In this document: in pieces, positions 43,247 through 53,028 of the stretch
How positions within the stretch are numbered: position 1 is the stretch's first letter
How the letters are laid out: every line of letters begins with the position of its first letter
DNA from: Paenibacillus wynnii
GTDB taxonomy: Bacteria > Bacillota > Bacilli > Paenibacillales > Paenibacillaceae
Direction: 5' to 3'
DNA: 64,000 nt
NCBI RefSeq assembly: GCF_030812855.1
Contig: NZ_JAUSTK010000013.1
Coordinates: 60,679-124,678, forward strand
Notes under the pieces: model-generated
The model's database searches: none
Told to the model about the DNA's origin: nothing
What the model saw: the letters and a program-made list of their open reading frames with translations, nothing else
Position numbers and translations under genes: made by a program

Positions 43247-46200
43247 ATGCTTCGAAAAATAAGCTTTCGATGGTTTATGGTGCTTCTAGTTGTCTCAACA
43301 GCGTTCAGCTTTCAGGTGCCCATGCAGACAGCAGCTGCTGAGAGTGGTGAAGTTCCAGAGCTTAGCAATCAGCAATTAATAGATAACGACTACATCCTAT
43401 ACTTTGTGAATGCAGGCGATACAACCCCGACAACCCTTGAGGGCAACGACAAAATGGGGCTGTATGCAAGTGTAACCGAACAGGTCTACGGAGCAGACCC
43501 TATTACGGGGAAAAGCTGGGGCTTGACTACTTCCACAACGGGTACGAATGTTTCGGACACTACTACGAAAACAGGCAGCCTAAGGTACTACAACGGTACA
43601 CAAGTCAGATCCAAAGCGATCAGTTATAAGTTTGAGCTTCCTTCGGATAAATATGATATTACCTACGGCTTTTATAATCCTTGGAGCAGCCGTAATATGA
43701 TTCTCCTAGCAGAGGGCCTAAATGTTGCTGGCGGGGACTACGATTCAGGAACCCAGCAATTAAAAGAATTCACCACCCGTGGCCTCGCAGTTACAGATGG
43801 AATGCTGAACGTGTCTATAGCGGGTCCATCCACTGGTACTCTGACTAATTATAATGATCCTCTGATTAATTATATTATCGTGAGAAAAAGTGTGATTCTG
43901 GAGTTTTCCGACCTGCAAAGCCTTATTGATAGGGCTAAGGGGCTTTCGGAACAGCCGGAATATACAGTATATAGTGTTAATAAGCTTAAAGCGGTCATTG
44001 AGACCGCTCAACATTTTATAGACAATGCACAAGCACAAGGTACAGATGTGTCTACCCTTCAGAACGAGCTTCACAGCTACAAGATAACCTTAAATGATGC
44101 TATTGCAGCTCTTGCAACGTATTCCGCTAACAGTGCTTTTACACCGGGGGCTGTATGGACGGATACGAACGGGGCTCCGATACAGGTGCATGGCGGTGGA
44201 ATTCTGTATGATCAAGCAAGTGCAACCTATTACTGGTACGGAGAAGATAAAACGCTTGGGTATATGCCTACGAGAGGGGTGCGTGTCTACAGCTCCAAGG
44301 ATCTTTATAATTGGAAGGATGAGGATCTGGCTCTGACTGCGATTGAATCCATGGGCCAATTTGATACGGACCCGCTGATTTCAGCTTTGTATGCAGGCAG
44401 GGCAGATAAGGCGGATATTTTTAATGATATTGGTACTATGCGCGTCATGGAACGGCCAAAGGTTATTTATAACGATGTGACCCATAAATATGTGATGTGG
44501 CTGCATACGGACGGTCCAAGCACTACATCGACAGCGAATTATGCCAAGGCTGAAGCAGGTTATGCTTTGAGTGATTCTCCGACAGGACCCTTTGTATATG
44601 GCAAAAGTGAGCGGATGGACCGCGTTCCTGAAGGTGCAACCTATAACGGACAGCCGAACCAACCCGGAATGGCCCGGGATATGAACCTCTTCAAAGATGA
44701 CGATGGCACGGCTTATCTGATTTATTCCAGTGAAGAGAATATGACTATGTACATCTCCAAGCTGAATGAGTCTTATACCGATGTGACCGGATGGCATAAA
44801 GACGGGAATGAGCAGCGGGATACGACTTACAAATCACAGTACGGCGTAGATTACATTCGTGTGTTTCCAGGGGCACAGCGCGAAGCTCCAGCCATGTTTA
44901 AGTATCAGGGGAAATATTACATGATCACCTCAGGTGCTACCGGATGGGCACCAAATGCTGCCCGGTATACGGTGGCCGATCAGATATTTGGGGAATGGAG
45001 AGCGATGCGTGATCCTTCCGTGGGTACGAAAGCGTCCACTACCTTTGATTCACAAAGTACCAATGTAATTACACTGGATGCAGCCAACGGCAAATATATC
45101 TTTATGGGAGACCGCTGGAAATCAAGTGACTTGGCAGACTCCCGCTATATCTGGCTTCCGGTGGAGTTTGGACAAGATGATCAAATTACTCTGAAATGGT
45201 ATGATCAATGGAACTTGTCCCTGCTGAACCGTATGGGCAGAATTACAATCAATACAACGTTGCCCAAATATGTACCTATGGGACGAACTCCAATTCTGCC
45301 TGATGAATTATCGGTTACCAAGTCCAACAATGTCACCGAGCAGATGCCTGTCAACTGGACATTGAATCCCAGCCAATTCTCAAAACCAGGCAGAGTCACC
45401 GTGAATGGGAATTTGCCTTTGCTGGAGAATAAAGAGATTGCCATAACCTTGGATGTTCTGCCTGAACATGCGGTCTACTTCGTCAATGCGGGTGGTGCTG
45501 TTACTGAAGATTACACGGCCTGGACTAGTTACATGGGGGATTCAATACTTAATAAAGGAGTTCCGGATCAACAGTACAATCCACTTTTGGGGCAAAATTG
45601 GGGTTATGTAGGGGATTCTACCAACACTTCCGGTTCGGCTTCAGATGATATGTTCACTAATTTACGATATCTTAAATCCAATTCAGGTAATGATATCACT
45701 TATAAATTTGATGTGAGCGGCGGAGTATATTCGATTTATACCGGACTCTACGATCCATGGGCTCAATATTCTAATGGGGGTCGTAAAGCCGATATTATTG
45801 TGAACGGACAGACGATGACTTCAGCTTATGTCTTTTCGAGTGCAAAAGATGTATTAGCCTATCCTAATGTAGTTGTGAATGAAGGAGGAATTGATCTTAC
45901 GGTTCATCGGTCTGCATCAGCAGCTACCTCAAGCTCGGACCCGCAGATTAGCTGGCTAATTATCGTCAAAGAGCCGTCAGCCCAAGAAGTGGCCGATTCT
46001 CTTACCCCTGTTACGCCACCTGTGATGGATGCTGTATCACTGAATCTGCCGGCAGTGCCTGTTGGTTACAGCTTAGCGATTCAGCAATCAAGCAATCCTG
46101 CGGTAATTGGCTTGGATGGAGTAATTATTCCACCGGATGCTCCAACCGCAGTGGAACTGATTCTGGAAGTGACGAGAGAATTTGACGGGTCCAAGGGAAC

Positions 46201-46516
46201 CATTACGATTAACGTTACCGTACCTGCAAGATCTGCCAGCGCTCAGGAAGTAGCGAACACACTTACTGAGATTGCTACTCCGGCTAAGGATGACGTTAAG
46301 GTGAAGCTTCCAGAGGTTCCTACTGGGTACACTGTGACCATCAAGGAAACAGGTAATTCTTCTGTTGTTCAAATGGATGGAACCATTCTGGCCCCAATCA
46401 AGTTGACGCGAGTCGAGCTGACGCTTGAGGTAACGCGGATCTCGGATCATACCAAAGGAACCGTAAAGTTAACTGTAAAGGTACAAAAAAGGCATGAGGA
46501 TAAAAGCAAATCATAA
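43247..46516 (+). CDS. Large secreted GH43-family glycosidase with accessory modules
   Basis: 1089 aa; ATG after GAAGGAGG. Signal peptide, residues 1-31 (ends QTAAAES). A carbohydrate-binding-like module (residues about 45-215, YFVNAGD... ISYKFELPSDKYDITYGFYNPW) recurs at about 745-910 (YFVNAGG... ITYKFDVSGGVYSIYTGLYDPW). A FIVAR-like helical domain lies at 220-290. The GH43 five-blade catalytic domain lies at about 300-660: HGGGILYDQASATYYWYGED, RPKVIYNDVTHKYVMWLH, REAPAMFKYQGKYYMITSG; it resembles exo-beta-1,3-galactanase-type (GH43_24) members. A Big-type Ig domain and two C-terminal Ig-like repeats follow. Extracellular plant polysaccharide breakdown is likely. Confidence 0.86.
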   Translation: MLRKISFRWFMVLLVVSTAFSFQVPMQTAAAESGEVPELSNQQLIDNDYILYFVNAGDTTPTTLEGNDKMGLYASVTEQVYGADPITGKSWGLTTSTTGTNVSDTTTKTGSLRYYNGTQVRSKAISYKFELPSDKYDITYGFYNPWSSRNMILLAEGLNVAGGDYDSGTQQLKEFTTRGLAVTDGMLNVSIAGPSTGTLTNYNDPLINYIIVRKSVILEFSDLQSLIDRAKGLSEQPEYTVYSVNKLKAVIETAQHFIDNAQAQGTDVSTLQNELHSYKITLNDAIAALATYSANSAFTPGAVWTDTNGAPIQVHGGGILYDQASATYYWYGEDKTLGYMPTRGVRVYSSKDLYNWKDEDLALTAIESMGQFDTDPLISALYAGRADKADIFNDIGTMRVMERPKVIYNDVTHKYVMWLHTDGPSTTSTANYAKAEAGYALSDSPTGPFVYGKSERMDRVPEGATYNGQPNQPGMARDMNLFKDDDGTAYLIYSSEENMTMYISKLNESYTDVTGWHKDGNEQRDTTYKSQYGVDYIRVFPGAQREAPAMFKYQGKYYMITSGATGWAPNAARYTVADQIFGEWRAMRDPSVGTKASTTFDSQSTNVITLDAANGKYIFMGDRWKSSDLADSRYIWLPVEFGQDDQITLKWYDQWNLSLLNRMGRITINTTLPKYVPMGRTPILPDELSVTKSNNVTEQMPVNWTLNPSQFSKPGRVTVNGNLPLLENKEIAITLDVLPEHAVYFVNAGGAVTEDYTAWTSYMGDSILNKGVPDQQYNPLLGQNWGYVGDSTNTSGSASDDMFTNLRYLKSNSGNDITYKFDVSGGVYSIYTGLYDPWAQYSNGGRKADIIVNGQTMTSAYVFSSAKDVLAYPNVVVNEGGIDLTVHRSASAATSSSDPQISWLIIVKEPSAQEVADSLTPVTPPVMDAVSLNLPAVPVGYSLAIQQSSNPAVIGLDGVIIPPDAPTAVELILEVTREFDGSKGTITINVTVPARSASAQEVANTLTEIATPAKDDVKVKLPEVPTGYTVTIKETGNSSVVQMDGTILAPIKLTRVELTLEVTRISDHTKGTVKLTVKVQKRHEDKSKS

Positions 46517-46525
46517 CCTCTAAAT

Positions 46526-46568
46526 GAAACGGTGCTCAAAGGGATATTTCCCTGAGGGCGCCGTTTTA
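46526..46568 (+). terminator. Terminator behind the GH43 gene
   Basis: AAACGGTGCTC with GAGGGCGCCGTTT (a few mismatches) and inner AGGGA/TCCCT, then TTATG. Weak T tail. Confidence 0.6.
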
Positions 46569-46664
46569 TGATGTTATGATTGCCAAGCCATTCTGAATTA
46601 TTTTATTGTTATCCAATTGGCTCCGTGTGGTTAAGATATATTAAGCACACAAGGAGGCAGTGAC

Positions 46665-48356
46665 ATGAACCCCAAATGGTGGAAGGAAAGCGTCGTGTAT
46701 CAAATTTATCCCATCAGCTTCATGGACAGCAACGGAGATGGAGTTGGAGATCTGCGGGGGATTATTTCCAAGCTGGATTATCTGCAGGAACTGGGGGTAG
46801 ATGTAATCTGGGTATGCCCTATTTACAAATCGCCGAATCATGACAACGGCTATGATATCAGCGACTACTGTGACATCATGAAGGAATTCGGGACGATGGA
46901 TGATTTTGACCGGCTGCTTCGCGATATGCACTCACGCGGCATGAAGCTGATGATGGATCTTGTCCTTAACCATACTTCCCACCAACATGCTTGGTTTGTT
47001 GAATCAAGAAGCTCCAAGGATAATCCGAAACGGGATTTTTACATTTGGAAAAAAGGCAAGAACGGGGGACCGCCCAACAACTGGGAGTCTTATTTCAGCG
47101 GGTCGGTGTGGGAGCATGATCCACATACGGATGAGTACTATCTGCATCTCTATTCCAAGTACCAGCCGGATCTCAACTGGGAAAATCCCGTGGTCATTGA
47201 TAAGCTGCATGAAATGGTACAATGGTGGCTTAAAAAAGGGGTAGACGGCTTTCGCTTTGACGCGATTGCCCATATCGTCAAGACCATGGGCTACCCGGAT
47301 GCCCATAATCCTCACGGTACGCAAACTGTCAGAGCTTATGAAATGTTCTCCAATCTAGAGAATGTTCATACTTTGCTGCAAAATTTGCATGATAAGGTGC
47401 TTTATTTTTATGACATTATGACGGTTGGCGAGACCTCTGGGCTTGGTCCGGAGCAGGCACTGGATTATGTGGGGGACGGTCGACGCGAGTTGAACATGAC
47501 CTTTCAGTTTGAGCATATGTTTCTGGATGCAGCCTCTGCCGGCAGCGGGAAGTGGGACGTTGTACCGTGGAACCTGATCGATCTGAAAAAAATCATCACC
47601 AACTGGCAGGTTGTTCTGCATAACCGCGGCTGGAATGCCAACTATCTGTGCAACCATGACCAGCCCCGCTCGGTGTCCCGATTTGGTAACGATCTTTTTT
47701 ACCGGATTCCTTCAGCTAAGATGCTGGCAACCTTTACTCATATGCTTGAAGGCACACCCTATGTTTATCAAGGGGAAGAGATTGGGATGACGAACGTTGC
47801 TTTTGAGTCCATAGATAACTATCGGGATGTAGAGACACTTAATTATTATGAAGAGAAGCGCAAGAACGGAGTTCCGGAAGAGCAAATCATGGCGGCCATT
47901 CATAAAAAGAGCAGAGACAACGCTCGTACACCTATGCAGTGGGATAACAGTAACGATGGAGGATTCACAACAGGTGACCCTTGGCTTAAGGTCAACTCTA
48001 ACTACATGGAGATCAATGCAGCCCACGCGGTTAAAGATCCAGATTCGATCTATCACTATTATAAGAACCTGATTGCGCTTCGAAAAAAACATAAGGTCAT
48101 TGTATATGGTGAGTATGAGTTATTACAGCCGGATGATACGGAGATTTATGTATATACACGGACACTTGAGGATCAGCGCGTGCTGGTCATTCTGAACTTT
48201 TTTGAACGGGAACCGATTATGGAGCTGCCGCAAGAGATACTAACCAGTCCGGGGGAGCTGCTGATATCTAATTATGAGCCGCAAAAAGATGAGGATTTAA
48301 GCCGCTTGAAGCTTCGTCCGTATGAAGCCAGGGTATATTTACAGCGTCTGAGTTAA
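46665..48356 (+). CDS. malL: GH13 alpha-glucosidase (oligo-1,6-glucosidase type)
   Basis: 563 aa, the normal length; ATG after AAGGAGG. GH13 regions: Ca2+ loop DSNGDGVGDLRG, region I DLVLNHTS, nucleophile in GVDGFRFDAI, acid/base in MTVGETSG, and transition-state Asp in CNHDQPRSVSRF. DGVGDLRGI and QPRSVSRF place it in the oligo-1,6-glucosidase/alpha-glucosidase/trehalose-6-phosphate hydrolase subfamily; the exact substrate (isomaltose, sucrose, trehalose-6-P) is open. No signal peptide, cytoplasmic. No transporter genes adjacent. Confidence 0.88.
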   Translation: MNPKWWKESVVYQIYPISFMDSNGDGVGDLRGIISKLDYLQELGVDVIWVCPIYKSPNHDNGYDISDYCDIMKEFGTMDDFDRLLRDMHSRGMKLMMDLVLNHTSHQHAWFVESRSSKDNPKRDFYIWKKGKNGGPPNNWESYFSGSVWEHDPHTDEYYLHLYSKYQPDLNWENPVVIDKLHEMVQWWLKKGVDGFRFDAIAHIVKTMGYPDAHNPHGTQTVRAYEMFSNLENVHTLLQNLHDKVLYFYDIMTVGETSGLGPEQALDYVGDGRRELNMTFQFEHMFLDAASAGSGKWDVVPWNLIDLKKIITNWQVVLHNRGWNANYLCNHDQPRSVSRFGNDLFYRIPSAKMLATFTHMLEGTPYVYQGEEIGMTNVAFESIDNYRDVETLNYYEEKRKNGVPEEQIMAAIHKKSRDNARTPMQWDNSNDGGFTTGDPWLKVNSNYMEINAAHAVKDPDSIYHYYKNLIALRKKHKVIVYGEYELLQPDDTEIYVYTRTLEDQRVLVILNFFEREPIMELPQEILTSPGELLISNYEPQKDEDLSRLKLRPYEARVYLQRLS

Positions 48357-48361
48357 GCCAC

Positions 48362-48405
48362 AAAAAACCCTTCAGCTTGCCGAAGCAAATCTTGAAGGGT
48401 TTTTG
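48362..48405. terminator. Bidirectional terminator between malL-like gene and tyrS
   Basis: AAAAAACCCTTCA / TGAAGGGTTTTTG with a 16-base inner region; A and T runs on both sides, so it can work for both convergent genes. Confidence 0.85.
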
Positions 48406-48434
48406 TTTGTGATGTTCAATTAGAACTTAGAATT

Positions 48435-49700
48435 CTAGAGCATTTTTACCAAGCTGTAATTTTTCTTACCTTTGCGGATAATGATGAAGCGGCCGCCGAT
48501 AGCTTGAGCCACTGTAACTTCCAGACCTACATCGCTAACGCGCTCACCGTTCATCGAAATTGCACCTTTTGTAATATCCTCACGCGCCTGACGTTTGGAA
48601 GGCTCAATACCCAGATCAACTAACCAATCCACGATATTCTTAGACTCCTGCGTAGCCTCGAATGTCGGCATGTCTTTAAAGCCTTGCTCGATTTCATCAG
48701 CAGTGAGCGATTTAATATCGCCGCTGAACAATGCTGCTGTGATACGTTTCGCCTGTTCCAGCAATTCCTCACCGTGTACGAATCTGGTCATTTCCTCGGC
48801 CAGTTTCTTTTGTGCCTCCCGTTTATGCGGCTCCGTTTGCACCTTATCAGCCAGGTCGTCAATTTGCTCCTTGGTAAGGAACGTAAAGTACTTCAAATGC
48901 TTTACTACATCACGGTCATCGGTGTTAGCCCAGAACTGGTAGAATTCGAAAGGTGTTGTCTTTTTCGGATCCAGCCATATCGCACCTCCTGCTGATTTGC
49001 CGAATTTCGTACCGTCAGCTTTCAGCATAAGCGGAATCGTCAGGCCGAAAGCTTTCGCCTCAGATCCTTCTCTTTTCCGAATCAGATCAAGTCCGCTGGT
49101 AATGTTGCCCCATTGATCGGAGCCGCCAATTTGCAGCTGCACGTCTTCATGCTGAAATAAATGCAGGTAATCAAGCGACTGCAGGATTTGGTAGGAGAAT
49201 TCGGTAAAGGAAATACCGCTTTCCAGTCTGCTCGCCACAACATCCTTTGCAAGCATGGAGTTAACGGTGAAATTTTTACCGTAATCACGTAAGAATTCGA
49301 TCACATTGATTTTATGTGTCCAGTCATAGTTGTTGACCATACGAATTTGATTATCGCCTTCGATAATGAAGAGCTTTTTCATTTGTTCGGTAAGCGCATC
49401 AACGTTAGCTTGTACTTCTTCCAGCGTTTGCAGCGAGCGCTCGCTTTGGCGGCCGCTTGGATCACCGATGGTGCCCGTTGCTCCGCCAATCAGAATCACT
49501 GGACGATGGCCGGCAAGCTGGAAGCGTTTGAGCACCATAAATGGAATCAAGTGGCCAATATGCATGCTGTCACCCGTTGGGTCTACACCGCAGTATAACG
49601 AAATTGCTTTTTGATTCGTCAAATCCCGAAGGCCTTCAGCATCCGTTTGTTGATTGATGGCATCGCGCCATTCTAGTTCGTCCATAATATTCACAGTCAT
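48435..49700 (-). CDS. tyrS: Tyrosyl-tRNA synthetase
   Basis: 421 aa from ATG 49698-49700 (GAGGAGTGTT upstream; an upstream in-frame codon at 49712 precedes the RBS). Class I motifs: HIGH in DSMHIGHLIPFM and KMSKS as KFGKSAGGAIWL; the tyrosine pocket is in QILQSLDYLHLFQHEDVQLQIGGSDQWGNI. A C-terminal S4 RNA-binding domain begins near residue 355 (KRQAREDITKGAISMNGERV). Regulated by the T-box leader in front. Confidence 0.96.
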   Translation of the reverse strand: MTVNIMDELEWRDAINQQTDAEGLRDLTNQKAISLYCGVDPTGDSMHIGHLIPFMVLKRFQLAGHRPVILIGGATGTIGDPSGRQSERSLQTLEEVQANVDALTEQMKKLFIIEGDNQIRMVNNYDWTHKINVIEFLRDYGKNFTVNSMLAKDVVASRLESGISFTEFSYQILQSLDYLHLFQHEDVQLQIGGSDQWGNITSGLDLIRKREGSEAKAFGLTIPLMLKADGTKFGKSAGGAIWLDPKKTTPFEFYQFWANTDDRDVVKHLKYFTFLTKEQIDDLADKVQTEPHKREAQKKLAEEMTRFVHGEELLEQAKRITAALFSGDIKSLTADEIEQGFKDMPTFEATQESKNIVDWLVDLGIEPSKRQAREDITKGAISMNGERVSDVGLEVTVAQAIGGRFIIIRKGKKNYSLVKML

Positions 49701-49754
49701 AACACTCCTCAATTTATAGATATTCTTATAACGTAATGACTAACCGTTGAAAAA

Positions 49755-50021
49755 ACAAAAAATCGCCCCTTGTCTATTGTAGACATAGGGACGATTATAC
49801 ACCGTGTTACCACCCAAATTGCACTAATGGAGCTTATTTTTCGCACCACTAATGCCACTTATCAGCGAGTTATCGTTCGCCACTTCCGCTCGGCATTACC
49901 CAAGATACTCCAGAGTGTAATTCGTCAACTTAGTGTGTACCGGGTTCCATCACCCCCGGCTTTCTGAGAACAGGGACTAAGCTGCTACTAGGCTCTTTCA
50001 ACGTATACCGTATATAAGATT
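49755..50021 (-). promoter_or_regulatory. T-box leader of tyrS
   Basis: On the - strand the T-box sequence TTGGGTGGTAACACGG (from about 49817 down to 49802) is followed by the terminator ATCGTCCCTATGTC / GACAAGGGGCGAT and TTTTTTG (to about 49755). Upstream lies Stem I with possible Tyr specifier codons (TAC in GAATTACACT and in CGGTACACAC). Uncharged tRNA-Tyr would bind and prevent termination. The specifier choice needs folding. Confidence 0.9.
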
Positions 50022-50027
50022 AAGGAA

Positions 50028-50056
50028 AGTATAGTTAATTAGTATTTCAATGTCAA
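50028..50056 (-). promoter_or_regulatory. Sigma-A promoter of the tyrS T-box transcript
   Basis: On the - strand: TTGACA (50056-50051), 17 bases, TATACT (50033-50028). Start near 50021. Confidence 0.82.
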
Positions 50057-50193
50057 CCACATCCTCAGCTGTGAATTCCGGAAGAATACTTACATTTTTT
50101 GAGTTTGTCCATTAAAGACGGTACAATTGCGTTACAATATATGAATAGAGATACGTGGTTTGGCAGGAAGCAGCCTGCGGGAGGAGATACAAT

Positions 50194-50928
50194 ATGGGTG
50201 ATTGGTATAAGGAGAGCTTCGGAGAGGACTATCTGATTGTATATAAACACCGTGATTTCGGAGGAGCTAGGCGTGAAGTCGAACAAATGATTGGCTGGCT
50301 GGATTTGCCCCCGGGGGCTAAAGTGCTGGATCTTTGCTGTGGTATGGGCCGTCATTCCCTTGCACTCTCGGAAGCAGGTTACGAGGTAACCGGTGTGGAT
50401 TTATCCGAGCCGTTGCTTCGGGAAGCGCGTGCTCAAGAGGGATCGGAGAAAGTAACCTGGCTATGCTCTGATATGAGGGGTTTGCCCCTGGCTGGAGGAT
50501 TTGATGCGGTGGTCAACCTCTTTACCTCCTTTGGATATTTTGAAGAAGATGAGGAGCAAATCAAGGTGCTTCGTGAAATCAGACGGATGCTGAAGCCTGG
50601 CGGGAAATTTATTATTGATTTTCTTAACCCATCATGTGTAATTCGTAATTTGGTTCCGCACTCTACCCGGGAAGACGGGGACATTCTGATCGATGAGAAA
50701 CGCCGGATTCAAGACGGATATGTGAAGAAGGATATTACCATAACCTCGAAGGAAGATGGAACTCCCCGCCAATACCATGAGTGCGTGAAGCTGTATCCGC
50801 TTGAGAAATTTCAGGAGATGATTGCGGTAGCCGGCTTACAACTCGAAGCTGTCCATGGCAGTTATGATGAGGACGAATATGATGCTGAGTGCTCTAAGCG
50901 AATGATTTTTCGAGGCGTTCGGGCGTAG
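50194..50928 (+). CDS. SAM-dependent methyltransferase
   Basis: 244 aa; ATG 50194 with GGGAGGAG. Class I Rossmann motif I is VLDLCCGMGRHSLALSEAGY, followed by VTGVDLSEPLL (acidic end of strand 2), SDMRGLPLAGGFDAVVNLFTSFGYF (motif III/IV) and LKPGGKFIIDFLNP. The substrate is unknown. The following MBL gene starts directly behind the stop (TAG-ATG), so the two are translated together. Confidence 0.88.
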   Translation: MGDWYKESFGEDYLIVYKHRDFGGARREVEQMIGWLDLPPGAKVLDLCCGMGRHSLALSEAGYEVTGVDLSEPLLREARAQEGSEKVTWLCSDMRGLPLAGGFDAVVNLFTSFGYFEEDEEQIKVLREIRRMLKPGGKFIIDFLNPSCVIRNLVPHSTREDGDILIDEKRRIQDGYVKKDITITSKEDGTPRQYHECVKLYPLEKFQEMIAVAGLQLEAVHGSYDEDEYDAECSKRMIFRGVRA

Positions 50929-51957
50929 ATGGTAACCGGGAGAAGATTTAAAGAAGACGAGGGCTCTATTCGAGGGGCAGTTATTACTCCAAGGGAAGGG
51001 AATATCCTGCAGATATCTGTGCCCATGGACCCGCCTCTGCGGCAAGTGAACAGCTATCTACTTACTGACACAAACGGCGGTGTTACCATTATAGATCCCG
51101 GGCCGCACAGCCAGATGACAGAGCTTGCTTGGCAGGGCATCCTTCGGGAGCTGAATTTGTCATGGAGCAGGGTACAGAAAGTCGTTATTACCCACCATCA
51201 TCCTGACCATTATGGATTGGCCGGATGGATGCAGTCCCTCAGTGGTTGCAAGGTGTGGATGTCGAAGCGAGCCCATACCGAAGCTCTGTTCATGTGGGGG
51301 GAGACCTCCCAGATGAATGAAGTACTTCCCTTGTTTTTTGCTAAGCATGGTATGCCAAACTCTATAACTGATGCGATTAAAGAACACTTGGAACACTTTG
51401 AGCCACAGGTTACACCTCAGCCTGAAGTGTCCTATGTATCACCCGCGGAGCCTTTTGAAATGGGCAATCAACTATGGAGGCCAGTAGTTACTGGCGGTCA
51501 TGCTCCGGGACACTTGTCCTTCTACAATAGGGAAAGCGGGTATATGATTTGCGGCGATGCCGTCCTACCGCAAATTTCGCCTAATGTCAGCCTGCTACCG
51601 GGCAGCGATCCTCAGCCGCTTCAGACATTCCTTCTAGGGTTGCGAGAGCTTAGCAGTTATCAGGTCAGTATGGCATTTCCAGGACACCGTGAGCCGTTTA
51701 CAGGTTTTACTGAGAGAATCCACAGTCTGCTTGATCACCATGAGGAGCGGTTGGAGGCTTCAGAGGCCCTCATTACAAACGGACCCTTAAGCGGATTTGC
51801 AATCTGTGAAGATCTGTTTCGGGGCCGGATATCGAGCACTCATCAGATGCGGTTCGCCATGAGTGAGACCTTGGCGCATATGATTGAACTTGTACGCCGG
51901 GAGAGGGCAATGATTATAGAGTCGAGTAGTGGATTGTTATTCACGGGCATGGAATAG
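50929..51957 (+). CDS. Metallo-beta-lactamase-fold hydrolase
   Basis: 342 aa. The metal motif is VVITHHHPDHYGLAG (HxHxDH), later His in TGGHAPGHLSFYN and Asp in MICGDAVLPQ, and the C-terminal AFPGHREPF. This is the glyoxalase II/LACTB2-like group with a C-terminal helical domain (about 245-340). The reaction is not known. Its ATG follows the methyltransferase stop immediately. Confidence 0.88.
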   Translation: MVTGRRFKEDEGSIRGAVITPREGNILQISVPMDPPLRQVNSYLLTDTNGGVTIIDPGPHSQMTELAWQGILRELNLSWSRVQKVVITHHHPDHYGLAGWMQSLSGCKVWMSKRAHTEALFMWGETSQMNEVLPLFFAKHGMPNSITDAIKEHLEHFEPQVTPQPEVSYVSPAEPFEMGNQLWRPVVTGGHAPGHLSFYNRESGYMICGDAVLPQISPNVSLLPGSDPQPLQTFLLGLRELSSYQVSMAFPGHREPFTGFTERIHSLLDHHEERLEASEALITNGPLSGFAICEDLFRGRISSTHQMRFAMSETLAHMIELVRRERAMIIESSSGLLFTGME

Positions 51958-51972
51958 ATTAGTGTTGAAACA

Positions 51973-52024
51973 CAACAGGGGATGTCCCGCCATGAAAATG
52001 GCTTTTGGGACAGCCCCTGTTGTT
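51973..52024 (+). terminator. Hairpin behind the MBL gene, second copy of the repeated hairpin
   Basis: ACAACAGGGG-(A)-TGTCCC ... GGGACA-(G)-CCCCTGTTGT with CGCCATGAAAATGGC in the loop, then TTTAG. It is closely similar to the hairpin at 29641-29697. Probable terminator. Confidence 0.7.
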
Positions 52025-52029
52025 TAGTG

Positions 52030-52110
52030 TGGATTGACGTAGGCACTTCGTGTGGACGCTCCGCCAACAGTTCGTGATTACAATCGCTGTGCTCCTACTC
52101 CGAAGCTAAT
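52030..52110. repeat. Fragment of the palindromic dispersed repeat
   Basis: ACAATCGCTGTGCTCC (about 52079-52094) is the complement of GGAGCACAGCGATTG-like sequence in the copy at 29490-29615; GGACGCTCCGCC lies nearby. No ORF. The stretch 52110-52320 shows nothing else that I can identify. Confidence 0.5.
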
Positions 52111-52324
52111 TTTCCGGCTCAAAATCAAAACTAATGCTTGACCGAAAGGAAAAGGTGTAAAGGGATCACGTGCGGAGTGGAGGGATAGGAGAAGCTAGTA
52201 AAAGGTGTTTTTGGAAGAAATAAAGGCTTATTTGAGTAAAAAACAGGCGATTAGGAAGTTTGACGAACTCCAGTCACACTATAAGTTTCGCAACCCTTTG
52301 AGACTTAAATAGCAGCAATTTGGT

Positions 52325-52560
52325 GATCCACCATCCGAGGGCGATTCAAGTGTACTTTTACATCTCATATGGCAGAATCCACCATCCGAGGGCGATTCAA
52401 GTGTACTTTTACATCTCATATGGTGGAATCCACCATCCGAGAGCGATTCAAGTGTATTTTTACATCTCATTTGGCGGAATTCCTCATCCGAGGGTGATTC
52501 AAGTGTATTTTTACATCTCATTTGGCGGAATTCCTTATCCGAGGGTGATTCGATGGAATT
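52325..52560 (-). repeat. 51-bp tandem repeat array B (about 4.7 copies, inverted to array A)
   Basis: CCATCCGAGGGCGATTCAAG with TGTACTTTTACATCTCATATGG and a period of 51 bases (52331, 52382, 52433, 52484, ...). It is the complement of the unit in 42550-42995. No real gene reads through it. Confidence 0.9.
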
Positions 52561-52734
52561 GTTTGCCATAACGTTGACACTTGACCTCGGATTCCATCTC
52601 ATCTTGAGTTGATTCTATTATCCAAAGTTGTATATACCGTGTCCACATATTAGTCTAGTTCACTGAGTCCGTACCATACTTCAATTACGAATGAATAACT
52701 CAAATAACGGCCATATGGTCCGTTAGAGACTAGA

Positions 52735-52850
52735 TCCAAGCTTGCACTATTTTTCCGGCGGTTGATCCAGTTCTCCTTCAGAAAAATTTCGGGGGAACGC
52801 TACCGCTTTTCCACAATCACTTCGTTCTCTCCGCTGTATAAGCGGGGGAA
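52735..52850. repeat. Palindromic dispersed repeat, partial copy
   Basis: CGCTACCGCTTTTCCACAATCA (about 52799-52820, split) is the complement of TGATTGCGGAAAAGCGGTAG in the copy at 29490, with AGAAAAATTTCGGGG and TCTCCGCTGTATAAGCGGGG around it. Intergenic, no ORF. Confidence 0.55.
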
Positions 52851-52917
52851 GTGTAACTTGAGTCCGGTGTCTTCACTTGCCCCTAACGTGCTGAAGTAGC
52901 CGTAGTGACCCAAAAAT

Positions 52918-52960
52918 GTAAATCAGCGATTCTCCAATAACCGGAGAATCGCTGATTTAC
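52918..52960 (-). terminator. Terminator of the pgpA gene
   Basis: A perfect 18-bp stem, GTAAATCAGCGATTCTCC / GGAGAATCGCTGATTTAC, with a 7-base loop. In the - direction it is followed by ATTTTTGG. Confidence 0.82.
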
Positions 52961-53028
52961 TTTAGAATGAAGTCTGTCTCCGGTAGTAAAAAAATCTACT
53001 TTTGGATCATAAGAATCTTAATATTTTC

